DNA of 59,564 nt from Flavobacteriaceae bacterium UBA5534 (GCA_002426015.1 DINS01000026.1:109750-169313), one strand, 5' to 3'; counted from the stretch's first letter, positions 18,350 through 28,616 are shown. A program made the numbers and translations. The notes: generated by a model not told the origin, from the sequence alone.

Positions 18350-19579
18350 TTAATATTCGTCATATTCTCCATCACCAAAGTTAAATGTCAAAGAAAAACG
18401 CAATGTGCCTTCTAATGGACTTTGCACTTTAGCAGCTGAGAACAAATATGATGTATCAATTTTAATTGTTGTGTACTTAAACCCAGCTCCTAAAGCAAAA
18501 AATTTACGTCCACCTTTTTCATCACTTTCATTGAAATATCCTGCTCTAAAAGCAAAAGAGTCCTGATATTGGTATTCTGCACTCAATGCCCAAGTAAATT
18601 CTTTCAATTCTTCGCTAAAACCTCCTGGTGCATCACCAAAAGATTGGAAAACACCTTTTAGAAATCCAACATCATTAGACTGTCCAGCAGCAATAATTGT
18701 TGGCTCACCTTCATCCACATCTGGTGTGGTACTATCGTCATTGTTTTGGATTCCATCACCATTAGTATCAACAAAACCTAAAAGTGGTGGTGTTGGCACT
18801 AATAGTTTATTGATTTCGGCAGTAACAGCCAATTTATTGTACTCATCAAAAATAAAATCAAAACCTCCACCAAGTTTTAAGTTGGTTGGCAAAAAGTTTT
18901 CTCTACCAGCATTGTCATATTTAATTGTTGGTCCTAAATTTTGAATGGCAAATCCTAAACGTGTTCTACCATTAAAACTATCATAAGCTTGTTCTTCACT
19001 TTGGTAAAAACCAGATATATCGACACCAAACGAGCCAGCGGCTGAAGCATCAGGATCAACAGATTGAATTCTTAAGTCTGATCTTAAATAGCGCATCGCA
19101 ACAGACATTGCGAATTGGTCACTTAAACGCAGTGCATAGGACACATCCAATGTCAATTCATTTGGTTTTTGAATAACTGGATCAGAAAATTCGTCTTGTA
19201 CCAATTCAATTTCTCCAAGTCCAAAATATTTTAAACTCACTGCGAAAGCGCTTCCTTCATTAAGTCTATTATAATAGGTCACATAACCGATTCCAATATC
19301 ATTGACTAATTTTTTTAAATATGGTGTATAACTTAACGAAAAGCCAGATTTACTTTCAGAGAAGGCATATTTTGCAGAGTTCCATTGTTGTGAATAAGCA
19401 TCTACTGACGTAGCAACTCCCATATCGCCCAATGCAGCTGCACGTGCATCTGGTGCAATTAACATAAAAGGAATACCAGTTGTGATGACCGTAGATTGAT
19501 TAGGAAAAACAATAGTTTCTTGTGCTGAAGATAAATTATAGACTGTTATTGTGATAAGCGTTAAAATGTATTTTTTCAT
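18350..19579 (-). CDS. porV: Type IX secretion outer membrane protein PorV (LptO)
   Basis: PorV is a 14-strand FadL-like barrel that shuttles T9SS cargo from the translocon to the PorU sortase. A signal peptide (ending LSSAQE) is followed by the conserved start of the mature barrel (LIAPDARAAALGDMGVAT), repeated amphipathic beta strands and a C-terminal strand ending near FNFGDGEYDEY. An Asp-rich loop (DTNGDGIQNNDDSTTPD) resembles a calcium-binding thrombospondin-type-3 motif. The gene follows porU and has its own promoter inside the end of porU. Confidence 0.93.
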   Translation of the reverse strand: MKKYILTLITITVYNLSSAQETIVFPNQSTVITTGIPFMLIAPDARAAALGDMGVATSVDAYSQQWNSAKYAFSESKSGFSLSYTPYLKKLVNDIGIGYVTYYNRLNEGSAFAVSLKYFGLGEIELVQDEFSDPVIQKPNELTLDVSYALRLSDQFAMSVAMRYLRSDLRIQSVDPDASAAGSFGVDISGFYQSEEQAYDSFNGRTRLGFAIQNLGPTIKYDNAGRENFLPTNLKLGGGFDFIFDEYNKLAVTAEINKLLVPTPPLLGFVDTNGDGIQNNDDSTTPDVDEGEPTIIAAGQSNDVGFLKGVFQSFGDAPGGFSEELKEFTWALSAEYQYQDSFAFRAGYFNESDEKGGRKFFALGAGFKYTTIKIDTSYLFSAAKVQSPLEGTLRFSLTFNFGDGEYDEY

Positions 19580-19625
19580 AAAAGTTTTGTTCTAAATTAA
19601 TGATTTGAGGCATTAATTGATTAAG

Positions 19626-19655
19626 CAAATATAAATGTTTATTAGAGTATTACAA
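19626..19655 (-). promoter_or_regulatory. Promoter of porV within porU 3' end
   Basis: On the minus strand, TTG (19655-19653), 19 bp, then TATATTTG (19633-19626), a full match to the Bacteroidota consensus. The -33 box lies in the last porU codons. Confidence 0.65.
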
Positions 19656-22600
19656 GTTTTTCAATTTTTTCAACCTGTTTATTAAGTTGATTTGATCTCA
19701 CTTTTAGTTTATAAATATAGACACCCTTACCTATTTTATCACCAAAATCATCTCTTCCATCCCATACAATATCTTTTGACAGCGTACTTGTTGATTTGAT
19801 GCCTCCTTTGGTTTGACCATTGAGTGTTCTGACCAATTTGCCAGACACAGTGAATATCTGTATAGAAACGTCTAAAGGGTCTGAACTATTGTGATTGAAC
19901 CAAAATTCTGTGTAATTTATAAAGGGATTAGGATAATTTAAAACATTATTGACGACTAACTCCTCATCCTTATCATGTACAACAAACTGAATTTCAGCTA
20001 TAGATGAATTGTTATAAACATCCCAAGCTTTTAGGGTCAATGTATGAAGCCCTGGAGTTAAGTCTCTAAAAGCATAAGATACTTTTCCGTTGGTATAATC
20101 ATCGACATTAGCTTGATAATAATCGTTTAAAATAAAAGGATTGGTTTCATCTCCATCAATGATGGCTACAATATCGTGACCGATACCACTTGCAGTATTG
20201 ATACCATTGGCATCTTGAAGTTTAGCTAATAATGTTGGTGATTCATTTGTAATCCCTCCTGAAACGAAATTTTCATCATTCATAAAAAGATTAATGACTG
20301 GCCCAACATTGTCTTCTTCGGCATTTTCATTGATGCCTCCAACCTGTATATCAAAACTGGCTCCCGACTGATCTTGCAACGGATTTTCTGTTTTAGCATA
20401 AAAACTCACTTTTCCTGGTCCAACAGGCACTCCAATATCACGAGGAACTACAAAATCGAATTCAAACAATCCATTAGCAATGGTAGCTTGTCCTTTAAAA
20501 ATGACTTCACCAAGTGTTTTGAAGTTCATTATCACCAATCCATTTTGATAAGTATTATCATTACCAAGTGTCTGCCTGTTAATTTCCTTATCAAAAACAG
20601 TTGCCGTCAGAACTCCATTATAATTAGGTATTAAGTTTCCTGAAGCGTCTGTTACCTCACCAGATAATTTAATACGACTTAATGCCTTAAGCGTATCATT
20701 TGCTTGTCCAATTGGAACATCATTGATCTTGGTCAATTTAACATTTGGTTTCCCAAATGTCAGTTTCATAGCTGGATCACCAATAAAAAACACTAATCGT
20801 TTTTGATCTAATCCAGTAATTGACGGACTTGTTTTAGTAAGCCTTAAGGCTTCAGCCATTGAAGGATAATCATTAGTGCCAAAACCAAATAAATATTGCC
20901 CCAAAGCCACATTAAAGGTGACTCCAGTACTCACAAAAATAGCTCTGGTAGTCGTAATAAGACTTATGGAGCCTCCCTGTTTGTTCCAATAAGTGTATTC
21001 ACCAGCAGTTGGACGTAGCGGGTTATCGAATCGTGTGTACTCGCAGGTGACAGTCACAAAGCAATTGAACTTGCATATATTTCTAATTTCTTGTGAATCG
21101 GTTTTGTCAAAAATACGTTCATGGGCAAGCCCATCTTCTCCACCATGCCCAAAGTAATTGACCACGAGCGCTCCCACTTCAATAGCATCCTTGATTGCTT
21201 TATTGACATCTGGATAACGCTCTCCTCCCGCAGACGCTTCTTGTTGATAGGCGTCTGAATGTATTTTTACTGCATTCAAAAATGGTTTTTGTTGTGTTAC
21301 TGTGTTTGCAATCCCATCTGTTGTTTCTTGCAAAACACCTTCCCAAGCGACATCAACATCATCAGAGATCACTATAAAATTGTTCCTCCAACTGCCATAA
21401 GATCCCGATTGGTAATACAAATCTATTTTATCAACCATCTCTTTGGCACGCTGCGGTGTTTCTGCAAGGATTCTTCCTACTGCTATATCCAGTTTATTTG
21501 CAGAAGACATGTTACCTTCATTTGCATCTAGCACACCGTAAAAATCGTCTGACACAAAAGAATCGGTTAAGCTAAAACTATTGTACGAAAACCATGAAGG
21601 GACATTATTTGTATTATTAGGTAGCCTATTTTTATAATCAAAAGATGCGTCTCCAAAAAGGCATAAGTATTTTAAACGTTTGTCTGGTGAACTTGCATTG
21701 TCATAAACATATTTGACCAAATTCCTAATGGCTCCAATATCTTGTTGCCCAGAACTAAACTCTGTATAAACCTCATTCAAGGTAACTATCTTCACATTCA
21801 AATTATATTGATTTCTATTGATTTGAGCCAATCGTTCGGCTTGTGAGAGAAAATTGTTTGGCGCTACAATAATATAATCGACGTCCTGAAACTGTCCTTG
21901 TGCATTTTGAAATATGGTTCCTTTAATGTTTTGATTGCTCACACTAACGCGACCATCAGTTAAAGGTTGGTAATAATCTGTTGAAGTTACAGCCAAATAG
22001 GTTTTTAGAGTTCCTGCTGTAGCTTTAAAAGAAAATACTGCATTGTGATCGGTGTTTACAGCAGATGTTACATCATATTTATTGGTTATGTCCCAAACTT
22101 CAGAAACTTGTGAAGCATTTGATAGTTGGTATTCAGCAACTCCCGAAGTATTTGCGACACTTTTATTTTTGAAAATAAGTTGGTGCCCTTCAAATTTTAA
22201 TTCCCTTGTGGCTTCAATTGAAATATAATCTAAATAACCATGAGAAGATGGATTACCACTATTGTTATATTTCAAAACAACATTCACTTGTGAGGCATTA
22301 AGCGTTATATTATTATCAAAACTATCTCCAGTGGCATAGCTATTACCTTCGGCAGGTTGAAATCCAAAATTATCAACAAGGGTTCCGTTAACCACCACTT
22401 GCATTGTTGTAAAAACTTCAGCCACTGCAGCAGCATAGACTTTTAGCCTAGCTGGTTGAGTTGTGATCAAATTAGGGAAACTGAAGGTAAATGTCTGCTC
22501 GTTTTCAACATCAAACCGATTTCCAAACCAACGTCTTCCTACTTTGGCAATATTATAGTCATCTATTTCATGAAACTTGTAGTCCTGAAACGTATTAAAA

Positions 22601-23478
22601 GTAACATCAGCCGCTTGTGTAGGCTGGGCCATAGTCTGAATACGCTTTCCGTTACCACTACTTATGTTTACATAATAATAGGACTTATCTGTATAACAAT
22701 TGATGTTTGTGTTACTTTCCTGATTATAGCCTTTAGGACCTTCTGCATAAAACAATATGTAGTCTTCGTTATTAAATATCCCATCTGATTCTCCAACAAA
22801 TTTTATGGCATTTTCAGTTAAATCGAGAGGATATGGAACAGAGTTCATCAATGGTAACATAGCACCACCATTTCCGAAGATTTTGATAGTTCTAGGGTCG
22901 ACATTGGTATTGACACCTAGTTGATTTAAAAAATCTTTTGAGAGTTTAAAAACACCTGACTTATCGACATAAAAACGGTACCATTTACCATTACTTAAAA
23001 CAGAATTCACTATTTGTTGTGGTTCTGCTGCAAAACTTCTATTAGATTGTGTATTATAATTAACAGTAAAAGATGTCACCTTCTTATAAACACCATTCTC
23101 TTTAATTATTGGTGTCATCTCCATATAAACAGTACGTTTATCTCTTGCAGTGGCATTGAACACTTCTAGTTTGGGAGCAGTAGGTATCGTATTTATGGGC
23201 AAACTTTTTAATTCTGAAGAAGGTATGGTGACATAAGCAACATTGCTTAAACTTACCGAATTTTCATTTATCGGAGAATTTGTCTCCCATTCAGCAAAAA
23301 ACGTCAAACCATCGATATCACTAAAATTAAAATTCTCTTTATTAAAAGCCGGAACTTCAATAGACGAATTATCAGTTTTTAATTCTATGCTTCCTTTCCA
23401 ATTAATTTCAAACCTCTTTTGTTGAGAAAAACCAATGCAAGAAACTAAAAATAGCACAATAAGTAACTGTCTTTTCAT
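19642..23478 (-). CDS. porU: Type IX secretion system C-terminal signal peptidase / sortase PorU
   Basis: PorU removes the C-terminal sorting domain from T9SS cargo and joins the cargo to lipid on the cell surface. This 1278-residue protein has a signal peptide, a large N-terminal beta region, and a gingipain-like caspase-fold core: catalytic His in VVNYFGHGGEDG (about residue 775) and Cys in FNCFVTVTCEYTRF (about 800-812). The C-terminus carries an FlgD-like beta fold (NYPNPF to GDKIGKGVYIYKL) like that seen in flavobacterial PorU proteins. It lies upstream of porV and divergent from gldJ, a conserved gliding/secretion locus. Confidence 0.95.
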   Translation of the reverse strand: MKRQLLIVLFLVSCIGFSQQKRFEINWKGSIELKTDNSSIEVPAFNKENFNFSDIDGLTFFAEWETNSPINENSVSLSNVAYVTIPSSELKSLPINTIPTAPKLEVFNATARDKRTVYMEMTPIIKENGVYKKVTSFTVNYNTQSNRSFAAEPQQIVNSVLSNGKWYRFYVDKSGVFKLSKDFLNQLGVNTNVDPRTIKIFGNGGAMLPLMNSVPYPLDLTENAIKFVGESDGIFNNEDYILFYAEGPKGYNQESNTNINCYTDKSYYYVNISSGNGKRIQTMAQPTQAADVTFNTFQDYKFHEIDDYNIAKVGRRWFGNRFDVENEQTFTFSFPNLITTQPARLKVYAAAVAEVFTTMQVVVNGTLVDNFGFQPAEGNSYATGDSFDNNITLNASQVNVVLKYNNSGNPSSHGYLDYISIEATRELKFEGHQLIFKNKSVANTSGVAEYQLSNASQVSEVWDITNKYDVTSAVNTDHNAVFSFKATAGTLKTYLAVTSTDYYQPLTDGRVSVSNQNIKGTIFQNAQGQFQDVDYIIVAPNNFLSQAERLAQINRNQYNLNVKIVTLNEVYTEFSSGQQDIGAIRNLVKYVYDNASSPDKRLKYLCLFGDASFDYKNRLPNNTNNVPSWFSYNSFSLTDSFVSDDFYGVLDANEGNMSSANKLDIAVGRILAETPQRAKEMVDKIDLYYQSGSYGSWRNNFIVISDDVDVAWEGVLQETTDGIANTVTQQKPFLNAVKIHSDAYQQEASAGGERYPDVNKAIKDAIEVGALVVNYFGHGGEDGLAHERIFDKTDSQEIRNICKFNCFVTVTCEYTRFDNPLRPTAGEYTYWNKQGGSISLITTTRAIFVSTGVTFNVALGQYLFGFGTNDYPSMAEALRLTKTSPSITGLDQKRLVFFIGDPAMKLTFGKPNVKLTKINDVPIGQANDTLKALSRIKLSGEVTDASGNLIPNYNGVLTATVFDKEINRQTLGNDNTYQNGLVIMNFKTLGEVIFKGQATIANGLFEFDFVVPRDIGVPVGPGKVSFYAKTENPLQDQSGASFDIQVGGINENAEEDNVGPVINLFMNDENFVSGGITNESPTLLAKLQDANGINTASGIGHDIVAIIDGDETNPFILNDYYQANVDDYTNGKVSYAFRDLTPGLHTLTLKAWDVYNNSSIAEIQFVVHDKDEELVVNNVLNYPNPFINYTEFWFNHNSSDPLDVSIQIFTVSGKLVRTLNGQTKGGIKSTSTLSKDIVWDGRDDFGDKIGKGVYIYKLKVRSNQLNKQVEKIEKLVIL

Positions 23479-23810
23479 GTATGCAAATTAATCTTTTTAA
23501 TAATGTCAATAAGGCTATCAACTCAATAATCAAAGAAATATGTCGTTGATATTATATTGTTATACTAACGTTTACAATATAGTGTTATTATGACATTCCA
23601 ATTTTTTATTCAAAATTACAACAATAAATGAATTTTTCGACCGTTATTGAAAAACAAAATACATCGATAAAGCGATATAAAATCCGTTGTTGTGTTCAAA
23701 AAAAAGGATGAAATGCAATATTTTTTACAAAATAGATTAAAAAAATGTTGTTAATATTCCTATAATTACTATATTGCGTCACTAAAATTTAACTAGCTTA
23801 CTTAAAAAGT
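23479..23810. other. Divergent porU/gldJ intergenic region
   Basis: About 330 bp of AT-rich DNA (long A and T tracts) without a credible small gene. It must hold the promoters of both porU and gldJ; only the gldJ one is recognisable. Confidence 0.6.
23748..23776 (+). promoter_or_regulatory. Candidate promoter of gldJ
   Basis: TTG (23748-23750), 19 bp, TATATTG (23770-23776), close to TAnnTTTG with one T missing; 34 bp before the ATG. Confidence 0.5.
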
Positions 23811-25490
23811 ATGGATATGAAAAACGTCTTAAATCTAAGGATACTATTGGCCCTAATGCTATCTTTAGCAATGTTTAGCTGTAAAAGATCATCATCATCT
23901 AAAAACGATTCTAGAGCAACTGGATGGAAAATTAATGATAAAAATGGTGGTTTTCAATACAATACAAACTTCAAAGAACAAGAAACCTCACCAGGTTTAG
24001 TATTTGTTGAAGGTGGTACATTTACCATGGGTAAAGTACAAGATGATGTTATGCATGATTGGAATAACACACCAAATCAACAACACGTACAATCATTTTA
24101 TATGGATGAAACGGAAGTTACCAATAAAATGTATTTGGAATATCTTGATTATTTAAAAAGAGTTTACCCTCCAGACGATCCAAATTACAAATTAATTTAT
24201 ACTGGTGCATTACCAGATACATTGGTGTGGAGAAATCGTTTAGGATATAGTGAAATGATGACCGAAAACTATTTGCGCCACCCAGGTTACGGCGAATACC
24301 CTGTAGTAGGTGTTAGTTGGATACAAGCTGTAGAGTTTGCTAACTGGAGAACAGATAGAGTTAACGAATTATATTTAGAACAATCTGGATATATTAAAAG
24401 AGATGCCAAAACTACTGACGTAACGGCAGATGCAAATTTTGACACCGATACTTATATCAATGCTCCAACAGAAACTTATGGTGGCAATGAAGAGGTTTTA
24501 AAGGGCGGAAGACGAAAAGTACAAACCAATGCAGCTGGTGAAGAAATCAACGTATACGCTAAAAGAGAATCTGGAATTATTACACCAGAATACCGTTTAC
24601 CTTCTGAAGCAGAGTGGGAATATGCTGCTTTAGGGTTAAGTGAGTTGAGAAACTACAACGCTATTCGTGGTAGAAAAAAATATCCATGGAGTGGTCAATA
24701 CACTCGTTCTGGAAAAAGAAAAACCAAAGGTGACCAACTAGCTAACTTCAAACAAGGAAAAGGAGATTATGGCGGAATTGCAGGATGGTCAGATGATGGT
24801 GCAGATATTACTGCTCAAGTAAAATCATACGAGCCAAATGATTTTGGTTTATATGATATGGCTGGTAATGTTGCTGAATGGGTTGCCGACGTTTACAGAC
24901 CAATAGTTGATGATGAGTTTAATGATTTCAACTACTATCGTGGAAACGTTTATACCAAAAATGCCATCAACGAAGATGGAACGGTAAAAATCGTAACATC
25001 AGATGAAATTGTTTACGACACGTTATCTAACGGAAAAATTGTTCCAAGAAATTTACCTGGCGAAATATTACAGGTGCCTGTTGATGAACAAGAGACTTAC
25101 TTAAGAACCAACTTTGATACTTCTGACAACAGAAACTTTAGAGATGGTGACAAACGTTCTTCTCGTCAATTTGGTGGAAATTTCAACGAAGATGATGCTG
25201 CATCAAATTCAGAAACCAGTAAAATGTATAATTCTCCAAAACACAAAATTGAGAGAGATTCAGCTGGTGCCATTATAAAGCAATACGACAAGTCTAATGA
25301 CAGAACATCTTTAATCAATGACAACGTAAGAGTTTACAAAGGTGGTTCTTGGAAAGATAGAGCTTACTGGATAGATCCTGCCCAACGTCGCTATTTCCCA
25401 CAAGATATGGCAACAGATTATATTGGCTTTAGATGTGCAATGTCTAGAGTTGGTTCAAAATCTAAAGGAGGCAACAAGAAAAGAAACTAA
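23811..25490 (+). CDS. gldJ: Gliding motility lipoprotein GldJ
   Basis: GldJ is an outer-membrane-associated lipoprotein needed for gliding and stability of the T9SS/gliding machinery. The N-terminus has a lipobox (LAMFSC), and the body has the formylglycine-generating-enzyme/sulfatase-modifying fold (VEGGTFTMG, ETEVTNKMY, EYRLPSEAEWEYAA, GNVAEWVADVYR, GGSWKDRA, FRCAMSR), as in GldK and GldJ. Length 559 matches known GldJ (about 560). The basic tail GSKSKGGNKKRN is also GldJ-like. It is followed by a strong terminator. Confidence 0.95.
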   Translation: MDMKNVLNLRILLALMLSLAMFSCKRSSSSKNDSRATGWKINDKNGGFQYNTNFKEQETSPGLVFVEGGTFTMGKVQDDVMHDWNNTPNQQHVQSFYMDETEVTNKMYLEYLDYLKRVYPPDDPNYKLIYTGALPDTLVWRNRLGYSEMMTENYLRHPGYGEYPVVGVSWIQAVEFANWRTDRVNELYLEQSGYIKRDAKTTDVTADANFDTDTYINAPTETYGGNEEVLKGGRRKVQTNAAGEEINVYAKRESGIITPEYRLPSEAEWEYAALGLSELRNYNAIRGRKKYPWSGQYTRSGKRKTKGDQLANFKQGKGDYGGIAGWSDDGADITAQVKSYEPNDFGLYDMAGNVAEWVADVYRPIVDDEFNDFNYYRGNVYTKNAINEDGTVKIVTSDEIVYDTLSNGKIVPRNLPGEILQVPVDEQETYLRTNFDTSDNRNFRDGDKRSSRQFGGNFNEDDAASNSETSKMYNSPKHKIERDSAGAIIKQYDKSNDRTSLINDNVRVYKGGSWKDRAYWIDPAQRRYFPQDMATDYIGFRCAMSRVGSKSKGGNKKRN

Positions 25491-25510
25491 ATTCAATATT
25501 TTATAAAATA

Positions 25511-25545
25511 AAAAAGTCCTAACATTTATCCGTTAGGACTTTTTT
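25511..25545 (+). terminator. Intrinsic terminator between gldJ and murF
   Basis: Stem of 9 GC-containing pairs (25515-25523 with 25532-25540), extended by flanking A/T runs, 8-nt loop, then TTTTTT. It ends only about 15 bp before the murF ATG. Confidence 0.88.
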
Positions 25546-25559
25546 ATTACATTTATTTC

Positions 25560-26843
25560 ATGACGATAGAACAACTATACCAATACTTTTTAGAATGTGA
25601 TTCTGTAAGTACTGACACTCGAAAAATAACAAAAAACTCTATGTTTTTTGCGCTTAAAGGCGATAATTTCAATGGAAATACCTTTGCTGATACTGCACTA
25701 AAAGAAGGCGCAAAGTATTGCGTAGTTGATGAAGAAGCATACTCTAAAAATCAAAACTGTCTTTTGGTTGATGATGTATTACAAACATTGCAGCGACTTG
25801 CCACACATCACAGAAAACAATTAAATACAACTATCATTGCGCTTACTGGAAGCAATGGCAAAACGACCACAAAAGAGTTGATCAATGCCGTTTTATCCAC
25901 TCAATTTAAAACATCAGCAACTCAAGGCAATCTCAATAATCATATTGGAGTTCCTTTGACCTTATTGAAAATGACTGCTGATATTGATATAGGCATCGTT
26001 GAGATGGGAGCCAATCATCCAAAAGAAATTGAATTTTTAAGTACAATTGCCTTACCAGACTATGGGTTGATTACTAATTTTGGAAAAGCACATTTAGAAG
26101 GTTTTGGAAGCATCGAAGGTGTTATAAAATCAAAATCAGAACTATATGAACATTTAAAAGCCCATAATAAACTCATTTTTGTAAATGAAAATGATGCAAC
26201 ACAGCTAAAACAGACCCAAGGCTATGACCATGTCTTTAAATTTGGCACATCAGCTAATAGTGATTCAAAAATTGAAATCGAAAGCACTCAACCTTATGTA
26301 ACTTTAAAATATAAAGGCCAGTTAATTCATAGTCATCTAGCAGGCACTTACAATTTCAATAACATTGCAGTGGCCATTGCTATTGGCAATTATTTCAAAG
26401 TAGAATTGCATCATATCATTTCTGCCATTGAAAGCTACATCCCAACCAATAATAGATCTCAAATTCTTGAGAAGGGAACGCATACTATTATTATGGATGC
26501 TTATAATGCCAACCCAACAAGCATGATTGCGGCTTTAGAAAACTTCAAGCAGCTAGAAAACAATCACAAAGTCTTGTTTTTAGGTGATATGTTTGAATTG
26601 GGAGCAACCGCTGAAGATGAACATCAACATATCGTCAATTATATTGAATCTAATGATATTGGCACAACCTATTTGACTGGTGAGAATTTTTATAAAACCA
26701 AAGTAACAAAACAAGGCATCTTAAAGTTTAAAACTTTTGATGACCTAAAGGAAGAACTGAAACAAAACCCAATTAAACACAAGTTTATATTAATTAAAGG
26801 CTCTAGAGGGATGGCATTGGAACGTATTTTGGAAGTGATTTAA
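25560..26843 (+). CDS. murF: UDP-N-acetylmuramoyl-tripeptide--D-alanyl-D-alanine ligase
   Basis: Adds D-Ala-D-Ala to the UDP-MurNAc-tripeptide, the last cytoplasmic step of peptidoglycan precursor synthesis. The Mur-ligase P-loop GSNGKTTT (97-104), the VEMGANHPKEIEFL segment and the DAYNANPTSM motif are all MurF-type. At 427 residues it is of normal length. The ATG is almost directly after the gldJ terminator, so murF is probably expressed by read-through or from a promoter inside gldJ's end. Confidence 0.95.
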   Translation: MTIEQLYQYFLECDSVSTDTRKITKNSMFFALKGDNFNGNTFADTALKEGAKYCVVDEEAYSKNQNCLLVDDVLQTLQRLATHHRKQLNTTIIALTGSNGKTTTKELINAVLSTQFKTSATQGNLNNHIGVPLTLLKMTADIDIGIVEMGANHPKEIEFLSTIALPDYGLITNFGKAHLEGFGSIEGVIKSKSELYEHLKAHNKLIFVNENDATQLKQTQGYDHVFKFGTSANSDSKIEIESTQPYVTLKYKGQLIHSHLAGTYNFNNIAVAIAIGNYFKVELHHIISAIESYIPTNNRSQILEKGTHTIIMDAYNANPTSMIAALENFKQLENNHKVLFLGDMFELGATAEDEHQHIVNYIESNDIGTTYLTGENFYKTKVTKQGILKFKTFDDLKEELKQNPIKHKFILIKGSRGMALERILEVI

Positions 26844-26851
26844 ATTAAAAG

Positions 26852-27394
26852 TCATTGTTTTGTAAGTATAAATTCAAAAGTAGTCATAACTTCATCTGAT
26901 ATTTTGTTTTTTACAATGCTCGGAATTTTGATGTTAAAGTCAGAAGGTAATAACTTAAAGCTACCATGAAGTATAATTTCATTATCCTTTTTTTGAATCA
27001 CTACAGGGACATTATTTAAAAGTTTTGTGACACCGTGAAAAGTCAATTCTCCGCTAATTTTATAATTGTTTTCATTTTTTAACTCTTTAAAACTAAAACC
27101 TTCAATGTTTCCTTTAAAGGTGGCTTTTGGAAATTTATGGGATTCCGCATAATTCTCATTAAAATGTTCTTCCATAAGAGCATTTTTAAATCGGAATGCC
27201 TTTACTAAAGCTAAAGCGGCAAATTCTCCATTATCGACATTAAGGATGGCAGTTACTACATTGTTTTTAGCTCTAACTTCTTCAAAGGAAGGAACCGAAG
27301 CTTCAAAATCTACACTACCCGTTTTTGTTAAATATTTCTGTTGGGCAAGACCGCTAAAGCTCAAAAAAAGCAATGTTATAAAAATAGTTTTCAT
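26852..27394 (-). CDS. YceI family periplasmic protein
   Basis: A signal peptide (ending GLAQQ) and a single YceI lipocalin-like barrel (TGSVDFEASVP..., HKFPKATFKGNI, GELTFHGVTK). Family members bind isoprenoid chains such as quinones in the periplasm or respond to stress. It is the last gene of a tight five-gene operon; the cytochrome c gene precedes it by 16 bp, and this link suggests that the bound isoprenoid is a quinone. Confidence 0.88.
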   Translation of the reverse strand: MKTIFITLLFLSFSGLAQQKYLTKTGSVDFEASVPSFEEVRAKNNVVTAILNVDNGEFAALALVKAFRFKNALMEEHFNENYAESHKFPKATFKGNIEGFSFKELKNENNYKISGELTFHGVTKLLNNVPVVIQKKDNEIILHGSFKLLPSDFNIKIPSIVKNKISDEVMTTFEFILTKQ

Positions 27395-27410
27395 GGTTGC
27401 ATATGTTTAA

Positions 27411-27764
27411 TCATTCTTCCAAAAGCCCGTCAGCTTGCCATTCAATGATCGTATCTATTAAATGTTGAGGTAATCTTGGACCTCCAAAAGGCATTAAAAA
27501 ACCCAAGTCGTTTGACGAAATTCTATCAATAAGCCCTCTATTTTGAATTGCTTCCTTTACATTGTTATAAGTTAGCAAAGGCATTGGAGCACCATTTTCA
27601 GGAGGATTAGTATGGCAGACGATACAATTATTGTCTATGATTGGTTTGACATCGTTAATATAAGTCACCAAATTAGGCAATTCTGTTTGGTCGATCAGGT
27701 CATTTTCACTAACATTGGTGCAACCAAACAAGATTAATACAAGATATATAGTTATCTTTTTCAT
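27411..27764 (-). CDS. Monohaem cytochrome c lipoprotein
   Basis: A 117-residue protein with a lipoprotein signal (LILFGC, Cys15), one haem motif CIVCH, and a Met-containing segment GFLMPFGG that is the likely distal ligand. The DxxxIIxxWQADGL C-terminal helix is that of short membrane-linked cytochromes of Bacteroidota. It should carry electrons on the periplasmic or surface face of a membrane. The gene starts 2 bp after the stop of the DUF5777 barrel gene. Confidence 0.85.
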   Translation of the reverse strand: MKKITIYLVLILFGCTNVSENDLIDQTELPNLVTYINDVKPIIDNNCIVCHTNPPENGAPMPLLTYNNVKEAIQNRGLIDRISSNDLGFLMPFGGPRLPQHLIDTIIEWQADGLLEE

Positions 27765-27766
27765 AT

Positions 27767-28615
27767 CTAAAACACACGACTTAAGTTAAATCCAAAATAG
27801 ATGTTGCCATCACTCCAATCGCCAGTAGCTTGACCCAAAAACCCATTGGTATTCATAGATTGTGCATTGGTAAAGTGCATTTGAAATACATGACCTCCGG
27901 TTTCCAAATCGACACCAATCGATAAGGGGTTTTTATATGGTGAGCCTTTAGCTCTATTGAGGTGCCAACCATAATCAGCATTTAACGACCAACGTTTACC
28001 CAATTTATAGCGACCACCAAGACCAAGTGCATATTGTGAATTGTCCTGTTCATCAAAAGCCACATAATTGTCATGAAAAAACGTTGGGGCTAACGCTATA
28101 GAAAAATTAGTGTTTAGTTTTCTGGAAATCAGTAACTGTGCCGTATAGCCCAATCGGTGCTTGAACTCAATTTTAGGCAAGTTGCCTTTATCTAAAGCTG
28201 TATTGATCAATATTGAGTTAAACCCAACAACCGTGAACGGAAATCCATGATCTGCCTGTCGGGCCAATCGATATTTTATGGAGCTTTCATAGATTTTTTG
28301 AAAAGAGCTTCGAGAAACACTAATATTTAATCCATCACATAAGCCATATACAAAATTGAGTTGTGTAACAGCATCATCAAGCCCAAAAAAACTATCGACA
28401 CCATTTTTTATGCTCCCAAATCGATGTGAAACTATAAAAGTCAACTCCTTTTTTGCTACCAACTTTGTACTTTCAAAATTAACGATTTTCAGGCCTTTGA
28501 AAGTTGCTGTTGCATAATCGTTTTGAATTGAATCGGTATCGATTTCGGCAAGCAAATCCTCTTGGGCCAACATTGTGATTTGGAAGAATAGAGCTATGTA
28601 AATTATACACTTCAT
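27767..28615 (-). CDS. DUF5777-type outer membrane beta-barrel protein
   Basis: After a short signal peptide (ending TMLAQ) the protein is made of alternating strands with aromatic girdles (ELTFIVSHRFGSIK, YALGLGGRYKLGK, GNIYFGFNLSRVF) and ends with a C-terminal aromatic, as in barrels. It matches the DUF5777 family, whose genes often sit beside cytochrome c and YceI genes in Bacteroidota. The start at 28615 is chosen for its signal peptide; the in-frame upstream extension lies inside the preceding gene. Function unknown; a conduit or anchor for the cytochrome is an inference. Confidence 0.75.
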   Translation of the reverse strand: MKCIIYIALFFQITMLAQEDLLAEIDTDSIQNDYATATFKGLKIVNFESTKLVAKKELTFIVSHRFGSIKNGVDSFFGLDDAVTQLNFVYGLCDGLNISVSRSSFQKIYESSIKYRLARQADHGFPFTVVGFNSILINTALDKGNLPKIEFKHRLGYTAQLLISRKLNTNFSIALAPTFFHDNYVAFDEQDNSQYALGLGGRYKLGKRWSLNADYGWHLNRAKGSPYKNPLSIGVDLETGGHVFQMHFTNAQSMNTNGFLGQATGDWSDGNIYFGFNLSRVF

Positions 28616-28616
28616 A

